A stretch of DNA of 64,000 nt. Source: an uncultured Lachnospiraceae bacterium (GTDB lineage Bacteria; Bacillota; Clostridia; Lachnospirales; Lachnospiraceae). The stretch spans positions 62,001 through 126,000 of the forward strand of contig CAJTOO010000009.1 in NCBI GenBank assembly GCA_910577735.1, read 5' to 3'. Both the position numbers and the translations under genes were made by a program. Positions 53,648 through 62,688 of this stretch are shown in pieces (within the stretch, counting starts at the first letter, position 1; each line of letters starts with the position of its first letter). The notes under the pieces are model-generated. The model saw only the letters and a program-made list of their open reading frames with translations, was not told where the DNA came from and ran no database searches.

Positions 53648-55012
53648 TTATGGAACTATTTTTTTTCTGATGATGTCTACTTTGTTTTTGAGTTCTTCAT
53701 TGGTTGTCATTTCTTCTTTGATCTTATTCACACCATGAATGACAGTGGTATGATCTTTCTTGCCAAGAAGTTTTCCTATATTATTGAGGGAAGTATCGAT
53801 CAGCTCCCTGCAAAGATACATGACAACTTGTCTGGGCTGTACAAATTCAGAATTTCTTTTTTTGGAAGTGATATCTTCTGGACTTACTCCAAAATGTTCA
53901 GCTACCACTTCTATAATAAGAGAAGGTGTTATTTCCTTTGGTTTGTTAGGATAAATTACATCTTTTAAAGCTTCTTCTGTGTACGCGAGGTTAATATCTA
54001 CCTTATATAATTTGGAGAAAGCTATAATTTTGTTGAAGGCTCCTTCCAGTTCCCTGATATTGGATTTGATATTTTCTGCAATATATTTAAATACCTCATC
54101 GTCTATCTCTTTGTTATAATTTTCTGCATTCTTTTTGAGGATGGCCATTCTGGTTTCATAGTCAGGCGGTTGGATATCTGCGATCAATCCCCATTCAAAC
54201 CGGGAACGGAATCTTTCTTCCAAGGTTTCCATATCCTTTGGTGGTTTATCTGAAGATAATATGATTTGTTTACCGGCGGAATGCAGGGTGTTAAAGGTAT
54301 GGAAAAATTCTTCCTGTGTACTTTCCTTACCTATGATAAACTGGATATCATCCACCATCAGAACGTCAACAGTTCGATATTTTTCACGGAATTTATTCAT
54401 TTTAAGGGCGTCACCGCTTCTGATACAGTCGATAACCTCATTGGTAAAATTCTCAGAAGTAACGTAAAGTACTTTTGTATCAGGATTTCTCTCCAGGATA
54501 AAATGTCCGATGGAGTGCATTAAGTGGGTTTTGCCAAGACCTGCACCGCCATATAAATAGAGAGGATTGTATACTTCCCCCGGGGATTCTGCCACGGCAA
54601 GGGAAGCGGAATGAGCCAGTTTATTATTACTGCCGACTACAAAGGTGTCGAATTTATATTTTAAACTCAGATTGGCGTTTTCATAGTTGATGTTATAAGC
54701 TGGTCTTGGAGCTGAAAAATGGTCATTGTTTTTATTCTTTGCATCTTTTTCCAGAATAAAGTTTATATCATAGGTATGATCCATCATTTCAGAAATAGTA
54801 ACCTGAAAGAAACTCCTGTATTTGGAAGTAATATAATTAAGTGCATGAGCCTGATCAGAAGGAATTAAAATAGTCACTATATTATCTTTTACTTCATAGA
54901 AATTAAGAGGTTCAATCCAGGTAGAGAAAGAAATATCAGATAATTCATATTCTTTTCTGAGCGTCTCTTTAATTTCATTCCATTTTTTACTGATAGACTC
55001 CATAGGTTCCAT
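53648..55012 (-). CDS. dnaA: Chromosomal replication initiator DnaA
   Basis: A 454-residue AAA+ protein that binds DnaA boxes and opens the origin. Domain I is residues 1-80, a linker follows, Walker A is GGAGLGKTH (155-163), Walker B is VLMVDDIQF (217-225), and the C-terminal DNA-binding domain has the signature DHTTVIHG (420-427). The length is normal. It is the first gene of the dnaA-dnaN-yaaA-recF-gyrB-gyrA block and reads away from the origin. Confidence 0.98.
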   Translation of the reverse strand: MEPMESISKKWNEIKETLRKEYELSDISFSTWIEPLNFYEVKDNIVTILIPSDQAHALNYITSKYRSFFQVTISEMMDHTYDINFILEKDAKNKNNDHFSAPRPAYNINYENANLSLKYKFDTFVVGSNNKLAHSASLAVAESPGEVYNPLYLYGGAGLGKTHLMHSIGHFILERNPDTKVLYVTSENFTNEVIDCIRSGDALKMNKFREKYRTVDVLMVDDIQFIIGKESTQEEFFHTFNTLHSAGKQIILSSDKPPKDMETLEERFRSRFEWGLIADIQPPDYETRMAILKKNAENYNKEIDDEVFKYIAENIKSNIRELEGAFNKIIAFSKLYKVDINLAYTEEALKDVIYPNKPKEITPSLIIEVVAEHFGVSPEDITSKKRNSEFVQPRQVVMYLCRELIDTSLNNIGKLLGKKDHTTVIHGVNKIKEEMTTNEELKNKVDIIRKKIVP

Positions 55013-55361
55013 ATTTTTGCCCCATTCTCTCTTACTATAAATAGAAAATCGAAATTATCCTACAATATATAATAATACAAACGCCATAAAAATTCAAATG
55101 ATAAGTTGTCCACATAAATGCAAATGGATTATTAACAAGTTGACATATTATGATATATGGAGGAAAATGATGTGCATAACTTTAAAAAGGAATATCAACA
55201 TGTTTAAAACAAGAAATAACAGGATAATAAAAAAATTATTAACATGGCATTATAAAGTTATCAACAAGTTATGAACATATTGTGGATAGATTTATGTAAA
55301 GTGGACAGGCAGTTGATAAGTGCTTTTATTAATTTTTTATAAAAAATATGATTGGATTTAC
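55013..55361. other. oriC part 1: rpmH-dnaA intergenic region
   Basis: The AT-rich interval between divergent rpmH and dnaA. DnaA-box-like nonamers occur at 55106-55114 (TTGTCCACA), 55171-55179 (TGTGCATAA), and a tight cluster at 55258-55289. An A/T-only stretch near 55325-55350 is a good candidate for the unwinding element. This is the likely replication start of the chromosome. The dnaA promoter must also be here but could not be fixed. Confidence 0.8.
55258..55289. promoter_or_regulatory. DnaA-box cluster
   Basis: Three near-consensus nonamers within 32 bp: TTATCAACA (55258-55266), TTATGAACA (55269-55277) and, in the opposite orientation, TGTGGATAG (55281-55289). Each is one mismatch from TTATCCACA or its complement. 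The close packing suits cooperative DnaA filament formation. Confidence 0.7.
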
Positions 55362-55390
55362 TTGACGTTTTCCTATTAATTATATATAAT
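55362..55390 (+). promoter_or_regulatory. rpmH promoter
   Basis: TTGACG (55362-55367) and TATAAT (55385-55390) with a 17-bp spacer, about 80 bp before the rpmH start. It drives the rpmH-rnpA-yidD-yidC-jag run. Confidence 0.82.
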
Positions 55391-55471
55391 CAACATGTTG
55401 TTTTCCTAAAATGAAGCTTATTATCTTTACCTTATAGAATGAATAAGGTCATGTGAAGGAGGTGCATGGGA

Positions 55472-55606
55472 ATGAAAATGACGTATCAGCCTAAAAAAAG
55501 GCACAGAGCTAAAGTCCACGGTTTCAGAGCAAGAATGAGTACAAAAGGTGGAAGAAAAGTTTTAGCTGCAAGACGCGCAAAAGGAAGAAAGAGATTATCA
55601 GCATAG
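55472..55606 (+). CDS. rpmH: 50S ribosomal protein L34
   Basis: A 44-residue basic ribosomal protein beginning MKMTYQPKKRHRAKVHGF and rich in Arg/Lys to the end (ARRAKGRKRLSA). All conserved L34 features are visible. The ATG at 55472 is chosen because AAGGAGG ends 9 nt upstream; an ATG two codons earlier is too close to it. First gene of the plus-strand block from the origin. Confidence 0.96.
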   Translation: MKMTYQPKKRHRAKVHGFRARMSTKGGRKVLAARRAKGRKRLSA

Positions 55607-55669
55607 GCCGCATTTATGTGGCCTATTTTTCTCCGTATAATTATATTTGTTAGAAAGATATGGTTTAAA

Positions 55670-56029
55670 ATGGTATTTTCAGAATCCTTGAAGAAGAATA
55701 ATGATTTCCAGAATGTTTATAAGAACGGTAAAAGTTATGCAAATAAGTATTTGGTAATGTATGTATTGGAAAACAACACAGAAAAGAACAGACTGGGAAT
55801 TTCCATCAGTAAGAAAGTAGGCAACAGCGTAGTAAGACACAGGTTTGCCAGACTGGTGAGAGAGAGTTACCGGCTACATGAAAATATATTTAATAGTGGT
55901 TTAGATATAGTAGTCGTTGCAAGAAAGAGTGCCTCTGCAGCAGGATATGCAGAGATTGAGAGTGCACTGTTACATCTTTCAAAGCTTCATCATATGATCA
56001 AAGTATATTTTTATGATGAGGAGAATTAG
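55670..56029 (+). CDS. rnpA: Ribonuclease P protein component
   Basis: About 119 residues from the ATG at 55670 (MVFSESLKKNNDFQNVYKNG), the usual N-terminus of the family; an upstream ATG would add 18 hydrophobic residues and is rejected. The conserved basic helix is VGNSVVRHRFARLVRESYR. It assists the RNase P RNA in maturing tRNA 5' ends. It sits directly after rpmH as in most bacteria. Confidence 0.95.
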   Translation: MVFSESLKKNNDFQNVYKNGKSYANKYLVMYVLENNTEKNRLGISISKKVGNSVVRHRFARLVRESYRLHENIFNSGLDIVVVARKSASAAGYAEIESALLHLSKLHHMIKVYFYDEEN

Positions 56030-56037
56030 AAACTGTT

Positions 56038-56247
56038 ATGAAAAAAGGAATGATCTGTCTAATTAAATTTTATAGAAAATATATTTCACCCATGAAGAGT
56101 ACAAAATGTCCTTATATCCCTACTTGTTCAGAGTACGGCTTAGAAGCCGTGGAAAAATATGGTATCCTTAAGGGAGGACTTCTTGCTTTATGGAGAATAT
56201 TGAGATGTAATCCTTTTTCAAAAGGTGGTTATGATCCTGTTCCATGA
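56038..56247 (+). CDS. yidD: Membrane protein insertion efficiency factor YidD
   Basis: A 69-residue protein of the YidD family, with the Cys-containing signature KCPYIPTCSEYGLEAVEKYG and the C-terminal CNPFSKGGYDPVP. It is membrane-associated and helps YidC-dependent insertion. It starts 8 bp after rnpA and ends 24 bp before yidC. Confidence 0.95.
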   Translation: MKKGMICLIKFYRKYISPMKSTKCPYIPTCSEYGLEAVEKYGILKGGLLALWRILRCNPFSKGGYDPVP

Positions 56248-56271
56248 ATGTTCAGAAGGAGGTAAGTAATT

Positions 56272-57579
56272 TTGTCAAATATTTTATTGACCCAGGATAC
56301 AGGTAAGATTATAGGGCCTGTAGCAAAACTTTTGGGTTATATTATGGAAGGCATCTTCTATGTGCTTGATAAGATTGGTATTCCTAATATTGGATTGGCC
56401 ATTATTTTATTCACGGTTGTTATTTATTTATTGTTGATGCCTCTTACAATCAAGCAGCAGAAATTTTCCAAACTTTCTGCTAAGATGAATCCGGAACTGC
56501 AGGCAATTCAGGCAAAGTATAAGAATAAAAAAGATAATGATTCCATGATGGCTATGAATATGGAAACAAAGGCTGTTTATGCGAAGTATGGTGTATCGCC
56601 TTCCGGTAGTTGTGTGCAGCTTTTGATACAGATGCCTATTTTGCTTGCACTTTATCGTGTGATCGGTAATGTTCCTGCTTACGTCAGTAAAGTAAAAGAG
56701 GCCTTTTTCCCTCTGGTTGATAAATTGATTGAGCAGAAGGGGAGTTTGGAGTTCATTCAGAATTTTTCTAATGCCAAGATGTTTGCCAAGCAGTTTGAAA
56801 ATGAAAATTTTATTGGTGGTGTAACATCTTATGTACAGAATACTTTTGTAGATGTGTTAAATAGAGCTTCCAGCGCTGAATGGATTAGTCTTAAAGATAA
56901 TTTTTCGAGTTTATCGGCGGATATCGATAATACAGTATCTCTGCTTGATAAATATAATAATTTTTTAGGACTGAATATGTCTAATACGCCTGCCTATACA
57001 TTCCATGAAGCCAGGCAGACCGGATCCTATCTGATGATAATTGCAGCATTTTCCATCCCGGTACTGGCAGCAGTGACACAGTGGATCAATGTAAAGCTGA
57101 TGCCTCAGCAGGATACACAAAGCAGCAATGGCAATGATCAGCAAAATGCCATGATGCAGTCCATGAAGACAATGAATATGGTTATGCCGATTATGTCTGC
57201 TGTTTTATGTTATACGCTTCCTACAGGTATGGGATTTTACTGGGTAGTTGGTGCGGTGGTCAGAAGTATTCAGCAGATTGTGATTAACAAACATATTGAT
57301 AAGATAGATCTTGATGAACTGATCAAGAAGAATGAAGAAAAAGCCAAAAAGAAAATGGAAAAAGCCGGTGTGCGTGCCAATCAGATGTCTGCCTATGCAA
57401 ATATGAATACTAAGAGTATGGCATCGAAAGCTTCTACCAGACCTTCCATAACACAGGAAGAAAAAGACGAAATGGTCAAGAAGTCTACAGAATATTATAA
57501 TAAGAATGCAAAACCCGGCAGTATGATGTCAAAGGCAAATATGGTTAGACAGTATAATGAAAAGAACAACAAAAAGTAA
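56272..57579 (+). CDS. yidC: Membrane protein insertase YidC/OxaI
   Basis: A 435-residue insertase of the Gram-positive type. It has a TM helix near 30-55 (IGLAIILFTVVIYLLLMPLT), the conserved SPSGSCVQLLIQMPILLALY segment, two later TM helices and a long, basic C-terminal tail rich in Lys and Met. There is no lipoprotein signal. The start is a TTG at 56272 with GAAGGAGG ending 9 nt upstream. It inserts proteins alone or with SecYEG. Confidence 0.95.
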   Translation: MSNILLTQDTGKIIGPVAKLLGYIMEGIFYVLDKIGIPNIGLAIILFTVVIYLLLMPLTIKQQKFSKLSAKMNPELQAIQAKYKNKKDNDSMMAMNMETKAVYAKYGVSPSGSCVQLLIQMPILLALYRVIGNVPAYVSKVKEAFFPLVDKLIEQKGSLEFIQNFSNAKMFAKQFENENFIGGVTSYVQNTFVDVLNRASSAEWISLKDNFSSLSADIDNTVSLLDKYNNFLGLNMSNTPAYTFHEARQTGSYLMIIAAFSIPVLAAVTQWINVKLMPQQDTQSSNGNDQQNAMMQSMKTMNMVMPIMSAVLCYTLPTGMGFYWVVGAVVRSIQQIVINKHIDKIDLDELIKKNEEKAKKKMEKAGVRANQMSAYANMNTKSMASKASTRPSITQEEKDEMVKKSTEYYNKNAKPGSMMSKANMVRQYNEKNNKK

Positions 57580-57596
57580 TATGGGAGGATTAGAAA

Positions 57597-58277
57597 ATGG
57601 ACTATATTGAAATATCAGCAAAAACTGTTGACGATGCGATTACGGAAGCATGTCAGAAGTTAGTAGTTACCAGTGATAAATTGGAATATGAAGTAATAGA
57701 AGAAGGTTCAACGGGTTTTCTTGGTATTGGTTCTAAACCTGCTGTGATCAAAGCCAGAATAAAGTCTTCCGTACAGGATACTGCAAAGGATTTCTTAAAA
57801 GATGTATTTGAAGCCATGGATCTTACTGTTGTGGTAAATGTGGAATATGACGAAGTTGAAAATTCCATGAACATTGAATTGAGCGGCGATGAAATGGGAG
57901 TTTTGATTGGTAAGAGAGGTCAGACGCTTGATTCGTTACAGTACCTGGTATCCCTAGTGGTTAATAAGAATGTAGAAAACTATATCAGAGTTAAAGTTGA
58001 TACAGAAAATTACCGTCAGAGAAGAAAAGATACTTTGGAGAATCTTGCCAAAAATATTTCCTATAAGGTAAAGAGAACAAAGAGACCTGTTTCTTTAGAG
58101 CCTATGAATCCTTATGAAAGAAGAATCATTCATTCCGCATTGCAGAATGATAAATATGTGACGACCTACAGCGAAGGTGAGGAGCCGTTCAGACATGTGG
58201 TAGTTACCTTAAAGAGATCGGATAAGGGTGAAAGAAGATTTGAGAGAAATTATGAAAGAAATACCAACAAAGAATAA
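57597..58277 (+). CDS. jag: RNA-binding protein Jag/KhpB
   Basis: A 226-residue protein with an N-terminal Jag_N domain (about 1-50), a KH domain (GVLIGKRGQTLDSLQYLVSL) and a C-terminal R3H domain (EPMNPYERRIIHSALQ). It is linked to control of cell elongation and RNA binding in Firmicutes. GGGAGG lies upstream. It follows yidC by 17 bp and a terminator ends the block. Confidence 0.95.
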   Translation: MDYIEISAKTVDDAITEACQKLVVTSDKLEYEVIEEGSTGFLGIGSKPAVIKARIKSSVQDTAKDFLKDVFEAMDLTVVVNVEYDEVENSMNIELSGDEMGVLIGKRGQTLDSLQYLVSLVVNKNVENYIRVKVDTENYRQRRKDTLENLAKNISYKVKRTKRPVSLEPMNPYERRIIHSALQNDKYVTTYSEGEEPFRHVVVTLKRSDKGERRFERNYERNTNKE

Positions 58278-58295
58278 GTAACAATAACGTATTAT

Positions 58296-58325
58296 AAAAC
58301 CGGTGGGTGGAAGCCTGCCGGTTTT
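58296..58325 (+). terminator. Terminator after jag
   Basis: AAAACCGG (58296-58303) pairs with CCGGTTTT (58318-58325), followed by T and A/T residues. It separates the rpmH-jag run from mnmE-mnmG-rsmG. Confidence 0.85.
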
Positions 58326-58421
58326 TAAATATTTATCTTCAGAAACTTTCGATAGATTTTTATAAGTGTATGTAGTAAAATTTTTTTATTGATAAATTGT
58401 AAAGATATCATGGAGGTTTGT

Positions 58422-59909
58422 GTGAAAAAAGATACGATAGCTGCCATTGCCACTGCTATGTCTGATTCAGGTATCGGTATTATCAGGGTAAGCGGTGATG
58501 AGGCAGTTGAGATTGTTGATAAGATATATCAGAATGCGCAGGGTGCGAAAATTCTGAAAAATTATGAATCCCATACAATTCATTATGGTTTTATCGTGGA
58601 AGAAGATGGAACATTTGTGGATGAAGTTATGATATCTGTCATGTTAGCTCCCCGCAGTTATACGATGGAAGATACTGTGGAGATTAATTGTCATGGCGGC
58701 GTGCTTATGATGCAGAAGATTCTTTCTCTTGTCATGAAAGCCGGTGCCCGGATTGCTGAACCGGGAGAATTTACCAAGCGTGCTTTTCTAAATGGCAGGA
58801 TTGATTTATCCAAGGCTGAGGCAGTCATGGATATCATTCATGCGAAGAATGAATTTGCTTTGCAGTCTTCTGTAAAACAATTAAAGGGTTCTGTTTCTGA
58901 TAAAATCAAAGAACTTAGAGAAAAAATTCTTTATGAGATTGCATTCATAGAATCGGCGTTGGATGATCCGGAACATATCAGTCTGGAAGGTTATGATGAA
59001 AGGCTCATGCATGAGACTGAGGATATTCTTGTAGAACTGCATAAATTATCAGATTCTGCAAGCGATGGTAAAATGTTAAAAGAAGGTATCCATACAGTAA
59101 TCGTTGGAAAACCAAATGTTGGAAAATCATCTCTTTTGAATATTCTGGCAGGAAAAGAAAGAGCCATTGTCACGGATGTGGCTGGCACTACTAGAGATAC
59201 TTTGGAAGAGACGATTGTACTTGGAAATATAACTTTAAATATGATAGATACTGCCGGTATCCGTAATACAGAAGATATTGTAGAAAAAATAGGAGTGGAA
59301 AAAGCCAGAAAGATTTCCAAAGAAGCAGATTTGATTCTTTATGTGATGGATGCTTCCCTACCTCTTGATGAGAGTGACATGGATATTATCAAAATGATTG
59401 TTGATAAGAAGGCAGTTATACTCTTAAATAAATCGGATTTGGAAGAATGGGTAAATGAGCAGTCTGTGGTAGATGCCATGAAAGATGTTACTTCCATGGA
59501 TTTAAAACTTACCCAGGAAGATGATTGTTTAAATAGTGAAGGTACTAAAGATATTCTGCCATATCAAAAGATAGAAGGCCTTGCTAATACTGTTTATATT
59601 ATGAAAACTTCTACCAAAGAAGCGTGCGGAATAGATATCTTGACATCTTTGATCAAGAGCATGTTTTTTCATGGGCAGATTACTTATAATGATGAAGTAT
59701 ATATTACAAACATTCGTCATAAAGAAGCTATATTTGATGCTGCTAAAAGTATGGCCGAAGTTAAGAAGAGTTTGAAGATGAATATGCCGGAAGATTTTTA
59801 TTCTATAGATTTGATGAGTGCTTATGCTTCTCTTGGCTTGATCATAGGAGAAGAGGTTGAAGATGATCTGGTGAGTGAGATATTTTCTAAGTTCTGTATG
59901 GGAAAATAG
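58422..59909 (+). CDS. mnmE: tRNA modification GTPase MnmE
   Basis: About 495 residues from a GTG at 58422, which has GGAGG 5 nt upstream and begins the family N-terminus (KKDTIAAIATAMSDSGIGII). The G domain carries GKPNVGKSSLL (P-loop) and the later DTAGIRNTED (G3) and NKSDLEEW (G4). The C-terminus ends CMGK, the invariant Cys motif. With MnmG it forms the cmnm5 modification on uridine 34 of certain tRNAs. Confidence 0.97.
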   Translation: MKKDTIAAIATAMSDSGIGIIRVSGDEAVEIVDKIYQNAQGAKILKNYESHTIHYGFIVEEDGTFVDEVMISVMLAPRSYTMEDTVEINCHGGVLMMQKILSLVMKAGARIAEPGEFTKRAFLNGRIDLSKAEAVMDIIHAKNEFALQSSVKQLKGSVSDKIKELREKILYEIAFIESALDDPEHISLEGYDERLMHETEDILVELHKLSDSASDGKMLKEGIHTVIVGKPNVGKSSLLNILAGKERAIVTDVAGTTRDTLEETIVLGNITLNMIDTAGIRNTEDIVEKIGVEKARKISKEADLILYVMDASLPLDESDMDIIKMIVDKKAVILLNKSDLEEWVNEQSVVDAMKDVTSMDLKLTQEDDCLNSEGTKDILPYQKIEGLANTVYIMKTSTKEACGIDILTSLIKSMFFHGQITYNDEVYITNIRHKEAIFDAAKSMAEVKKSLKMNMPEDFYSIDLMSAYASLGLIIGEEVEDDLVSEIFSKFCMGK

Positions 59910-59949
59910 AGATTATTATTCTTTTGGTGTTTTATGTGAGGTTGATTTT

Positions 59950-61875
59950 ATGTCATGTATGAAAGAGAAAGTGGATGTGTGTGTGATTGGTGCAGGGCAT
60001 GCCGGCTGTGAGGCAGCGCTTGCTTGTGCACGTCTTGGATTGGAGACTGTGATTTTTACGGTAAGTATAGATAGTGTAGCTCTTATGCCATGTAATCCTA
60101 ATATCGGAGGAACTTCCAAAGGGCATCTGGTTCGTGAGATTGATGCCCTTGGCGGAGAGATGGGTAAGAATATTGATAAAACTTTTATTCAGTCTAAGAT
60201 GTTAAATAAGTCAAAAGGACCTGCGGTGCATTCTTTGCGTGCGCAGGCAGATAAGGCAGATTATTCCAGAGAAATGAGAAAGGTTCTGGAAAATCAGGAG
60301 TATCTGACTTTGAAACAGGCGGAAGTTTGTGAGATTCTTGCAGAAGATTATAAGGATGAGACGTTTGTTGGAAAAAGGATAACCGGTGTTAAGACATTTA
60401 CAGGTACCATTTATGAGTGTCAGGCTGTGATTCTCTGTACTGGTACTTATTTGAAAGCCAGGTGTCTGTGTGGTGAAGCAATTACTTACACAGGGCCAAA
60501 TGGGCTTCAGCCTGCAAATTATCTGACAGATTCTCTGAAAAGTCTTGGAATTGAGATGCGGCGTTTTAAAACAGGTACGCCTGCCAGGATGGATAAACGA
60601 TCTCTTGATTTTAGGAAGATGGAAGAGCAGTTTGGCGACGAGAAGGTTGTTCCTTTTTCTTTTACCACAAATCCGGAAGATGTGCAGATTGATCAGGTAT
60701 CCTGTTGGCTTACTTATACGAACGAAGAGACTCATGAAATTATCAGAAACAATCTGGACAGGTCTCCTATTTATGCGGGTATTATAGAAGGGACCGGACC
60801 CAGGTATTGTCCTTCTATTGAAGATAAAGTAGTAAAATTTGCTGATAAGGAAAGGCATCAGGTTTTCATAGAGCCGGAAGGGCTTCATACGAATGAAATG
60901 TATGTAGGGGGAATGTCTTCTTCACTTCCGGAGGATGTGCAGCTTTCCATGTATCGTACTGTGCCTGGTTTGGAACATTGCAAGATTGTAAGGAATGCTT
61001 ATGCGATTGAATATGATTGTATTGATTCGAGACAATTATATCCCTCTTTAGAATTTAAAAATATCAGAGGATTATTTAGTGGCGGGCAGTTTAATGGCAG
61101 CAGTGGTTATGAAGAAGCAGCAGCTCAGGGTCTGATAGCCGGTATAAATGCATCTATGTCCATTCAGGGAAGAAATCCAATTATATTAGATCGATCTCAG
61201 GCATATATTGGCGTATTGATTGATGATCTTGTGACAAAAGAAAATAGAGAACCTTATAGGATGATGACATCCAGGGCAGAGTATCGTCTGTTGCTTCGTC
61301 AGGATAATGCTGATCTTAGATTACGTCAGATTGGTTATGAAGCAGGATTGGTTTCCGAAGAACTTTATAAAGATTGCCTTTCTAAAATGGAACAGATAGA
61401 GCAGGAGATAGACAGGCTTAAAAATACTATCATAGGCGCTTCCAGGGAAAATCAGGATTTTTTAGTTTCTCATGGAAGTTCTGCCTTAAAGACAGCAGCC
61501 AGTTTATCTGAACTTATGTGTCGCCCGGAACTGTCTTATGAAGTATTGTCTGCTATTGATCCTATGAGAAAATCTCTTCCTGATGATGTGATAGAGCAGG
61601 TTGAGATTGAGATTAAATATGAGGGATATATTGAAAGACAATTAAAGCAGGTAGAGCATTATAAAAAAATGGAGAAGAAAAAGATACCTGCAGATATTGA
61701 TTATAATGATATCGGAAGCCTTCGTCTGGAAGCCAGACAGAAACTGATTGCCTATAAACCATTATCTGTAGGACAGGCCTCCAGGATTTCCGGTGTGTCA
61801 CCGGCAGATATTTCTGTATTGTTGGTTTATTTGGAACATTATAAAAAGTTGGGCAGACTTGATCAGAAGATTTGA
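59950..61875 (+). CDS. mnmG: tRNA uridine-5-carboxymethylaminomethyl enzyme MnmG
   Basis: About 641 residues from the ATG at 59950 (GAGGT 9 nt upstream); a longer in-frame start at 59875 would lie inside mnmE. FAD-binding GAGHAGCEAALAC opens the protein, and GGTSKGHLVREIDALGGEMG and the later SRAEYRLLLRQDNADLRL are family hallmarks. It works with MnmE. It starts 40 bp after mnmE. Confidence 0.97.
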   Translation: MSCMKEKVDVCVIGAGHAGCEAALACARLGLETVIFTVSIDSVALMPCNPNIGGTSKGHLVREIDALGGEMGKNIDKTFIQSKMLNKSKGPAVHSLRAQADKADYSREMRKVLENQEYLTLKQAEVCEILAEDYKDETFVGKRITGVKTFTGTIYECQAVILCTGTYLKARCLCGEAITYTGPNGLQPANYLTDSLKSLGIEMRRFKTGTPARMDKRSLDFRKMEEQFGDEKVVPFSFTTNPEDVQIDQVSCWLTYTNEETHEIIRNNLDRSPIYAGIIEGTGPRYCPSIEDKVVKFADKERHQVFIEPEGLHTNEMYVGGMSSSLPEDVQLSMYRTVPGLEHCKIVRNAYAIEYDCIDSRQLYPSLEFKNIRGLFSGGQFNGSSGYEEAAAQGLIAGINASMSIQGRNPIILDRSQAYIGVLIDDLVTKENREPYRMMTSRAEYRLLLRQDNADLRLRQIGYEAGLVSEELYKDCLSKMEQIEQEIDRLKNTIIGASRENQDFLVSHGSSALKTAASLSELMCRPELSYEVLSAIDPMRKSLPDDVIEQVEIEIKYEGYIERQLKQVEHYKKMEKKKIPADIDYNDIGSLRLEARQKLIAYKPLSVGQASRISGVSPADISVLLVYLEHYKKLGRLDQKI

Positions 61876-61963
61876 TTCAGGAATTTGTACAAGTATTTAA
61901 ATTTTTGATCACAGGATAAATAGATATTTTCATATTCTAATAGGAAAGATAAGGTATGGATAT

Positions 61964-62686
61964 TTGAAAAATTATAATTTACAAAAATTTCAAGAAGATC
62001 TGCATGAAATAAATATTACTTTGACATCCCATCAGGTTGATCAGTTTATCACATATTATGAAATGCTAATAGCAAAAAATAAAGTTATGAATCTGACTGC
62101 TATTACGGAATTTGATGAAGTGCTCAAGAAACATTTTGTGGACAGTTTATCCTTAGCTAAGGCTTATAATTTAAAGAAAGATATTTCTCTTATTGATATT
62201 GGAACCGGTGCAGGATTTCCAGGGATTCCGCTTAAGATTGCTTTCCCAGAGCTTCAGGTCACTTTGTTGGATTCTCTGAATAAGAGAGTAAATTTTTTGC
62301 AGGAAGTGATAGAACAGATAGGACTTAAAAATGTAGAGGCACTTCATGGAAGAGCAGAAGATTTCGCAAAACCAAATATGGTAAGAGAAAAATATGATTT
62401 ATGTGTTTCCCGGGCAGTTTCAAATTTATCTACACTTTCGGAGTATTGTCTTCCTTATGTTAAAGTTGGAGGAAGTTTTATTTCTTATAAGTCTGAGAAA
62501 GTTTTTGAGGAGATGGAACAGGCTGAACATGCTATTAAAATTTTAGGTGGAAAAGTAGAAAAACAAATCGGCTTTACACTTCCATCCTCTGACATATACA
62601 GAAATCTTATTGTGATAAGAAAATGTAAAAGTACGCCAAAGCAATATCCGCGTAAAGCCGGAACAGCAGCTAAAAATCCATTATGA
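61964..62686 (+). CDS. rsmG: 16S rRNA (guanine-N7)-methyltransferase RsmG
   Basis: A 240-residue SAM-dependent methyltransferase modifying G527 of 16S rRNA. The SAM motif is DIGTGAGFPGIPLKI near 78-92, and the conserved CVSRAVSNLSTLSEYCL segment is present. The start is a TTG at 61964 with AAGG about 10 nt upstream; the nearest ATG is out of frame. It ends the mnmE-mnmG-rsmG run. Confidence 0.95.
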   Translation: MKNYNLQKFQEDLHEINITLTSHQVDQFITYYEMLIAKNKVMNLTAITEFDEVLKKHFVDSLSLAKAYNLKKDISLIDIGTGAGFPGIPLKIAFPELQVTLLDSLNKRVNFLQEVIEQIGLKNVEALHGRAEDFAKPNMVREKYDLCVSRAVSNLSTLSEYCLPYVKVGGSFISYKSEKVFEEMEQAEHAIKILGGKVEKQIGFTLPSSDIYRNLIVIRKCKSTPKQYPRKAGTAAKNPL

Positions 62687-62688
62687 TT

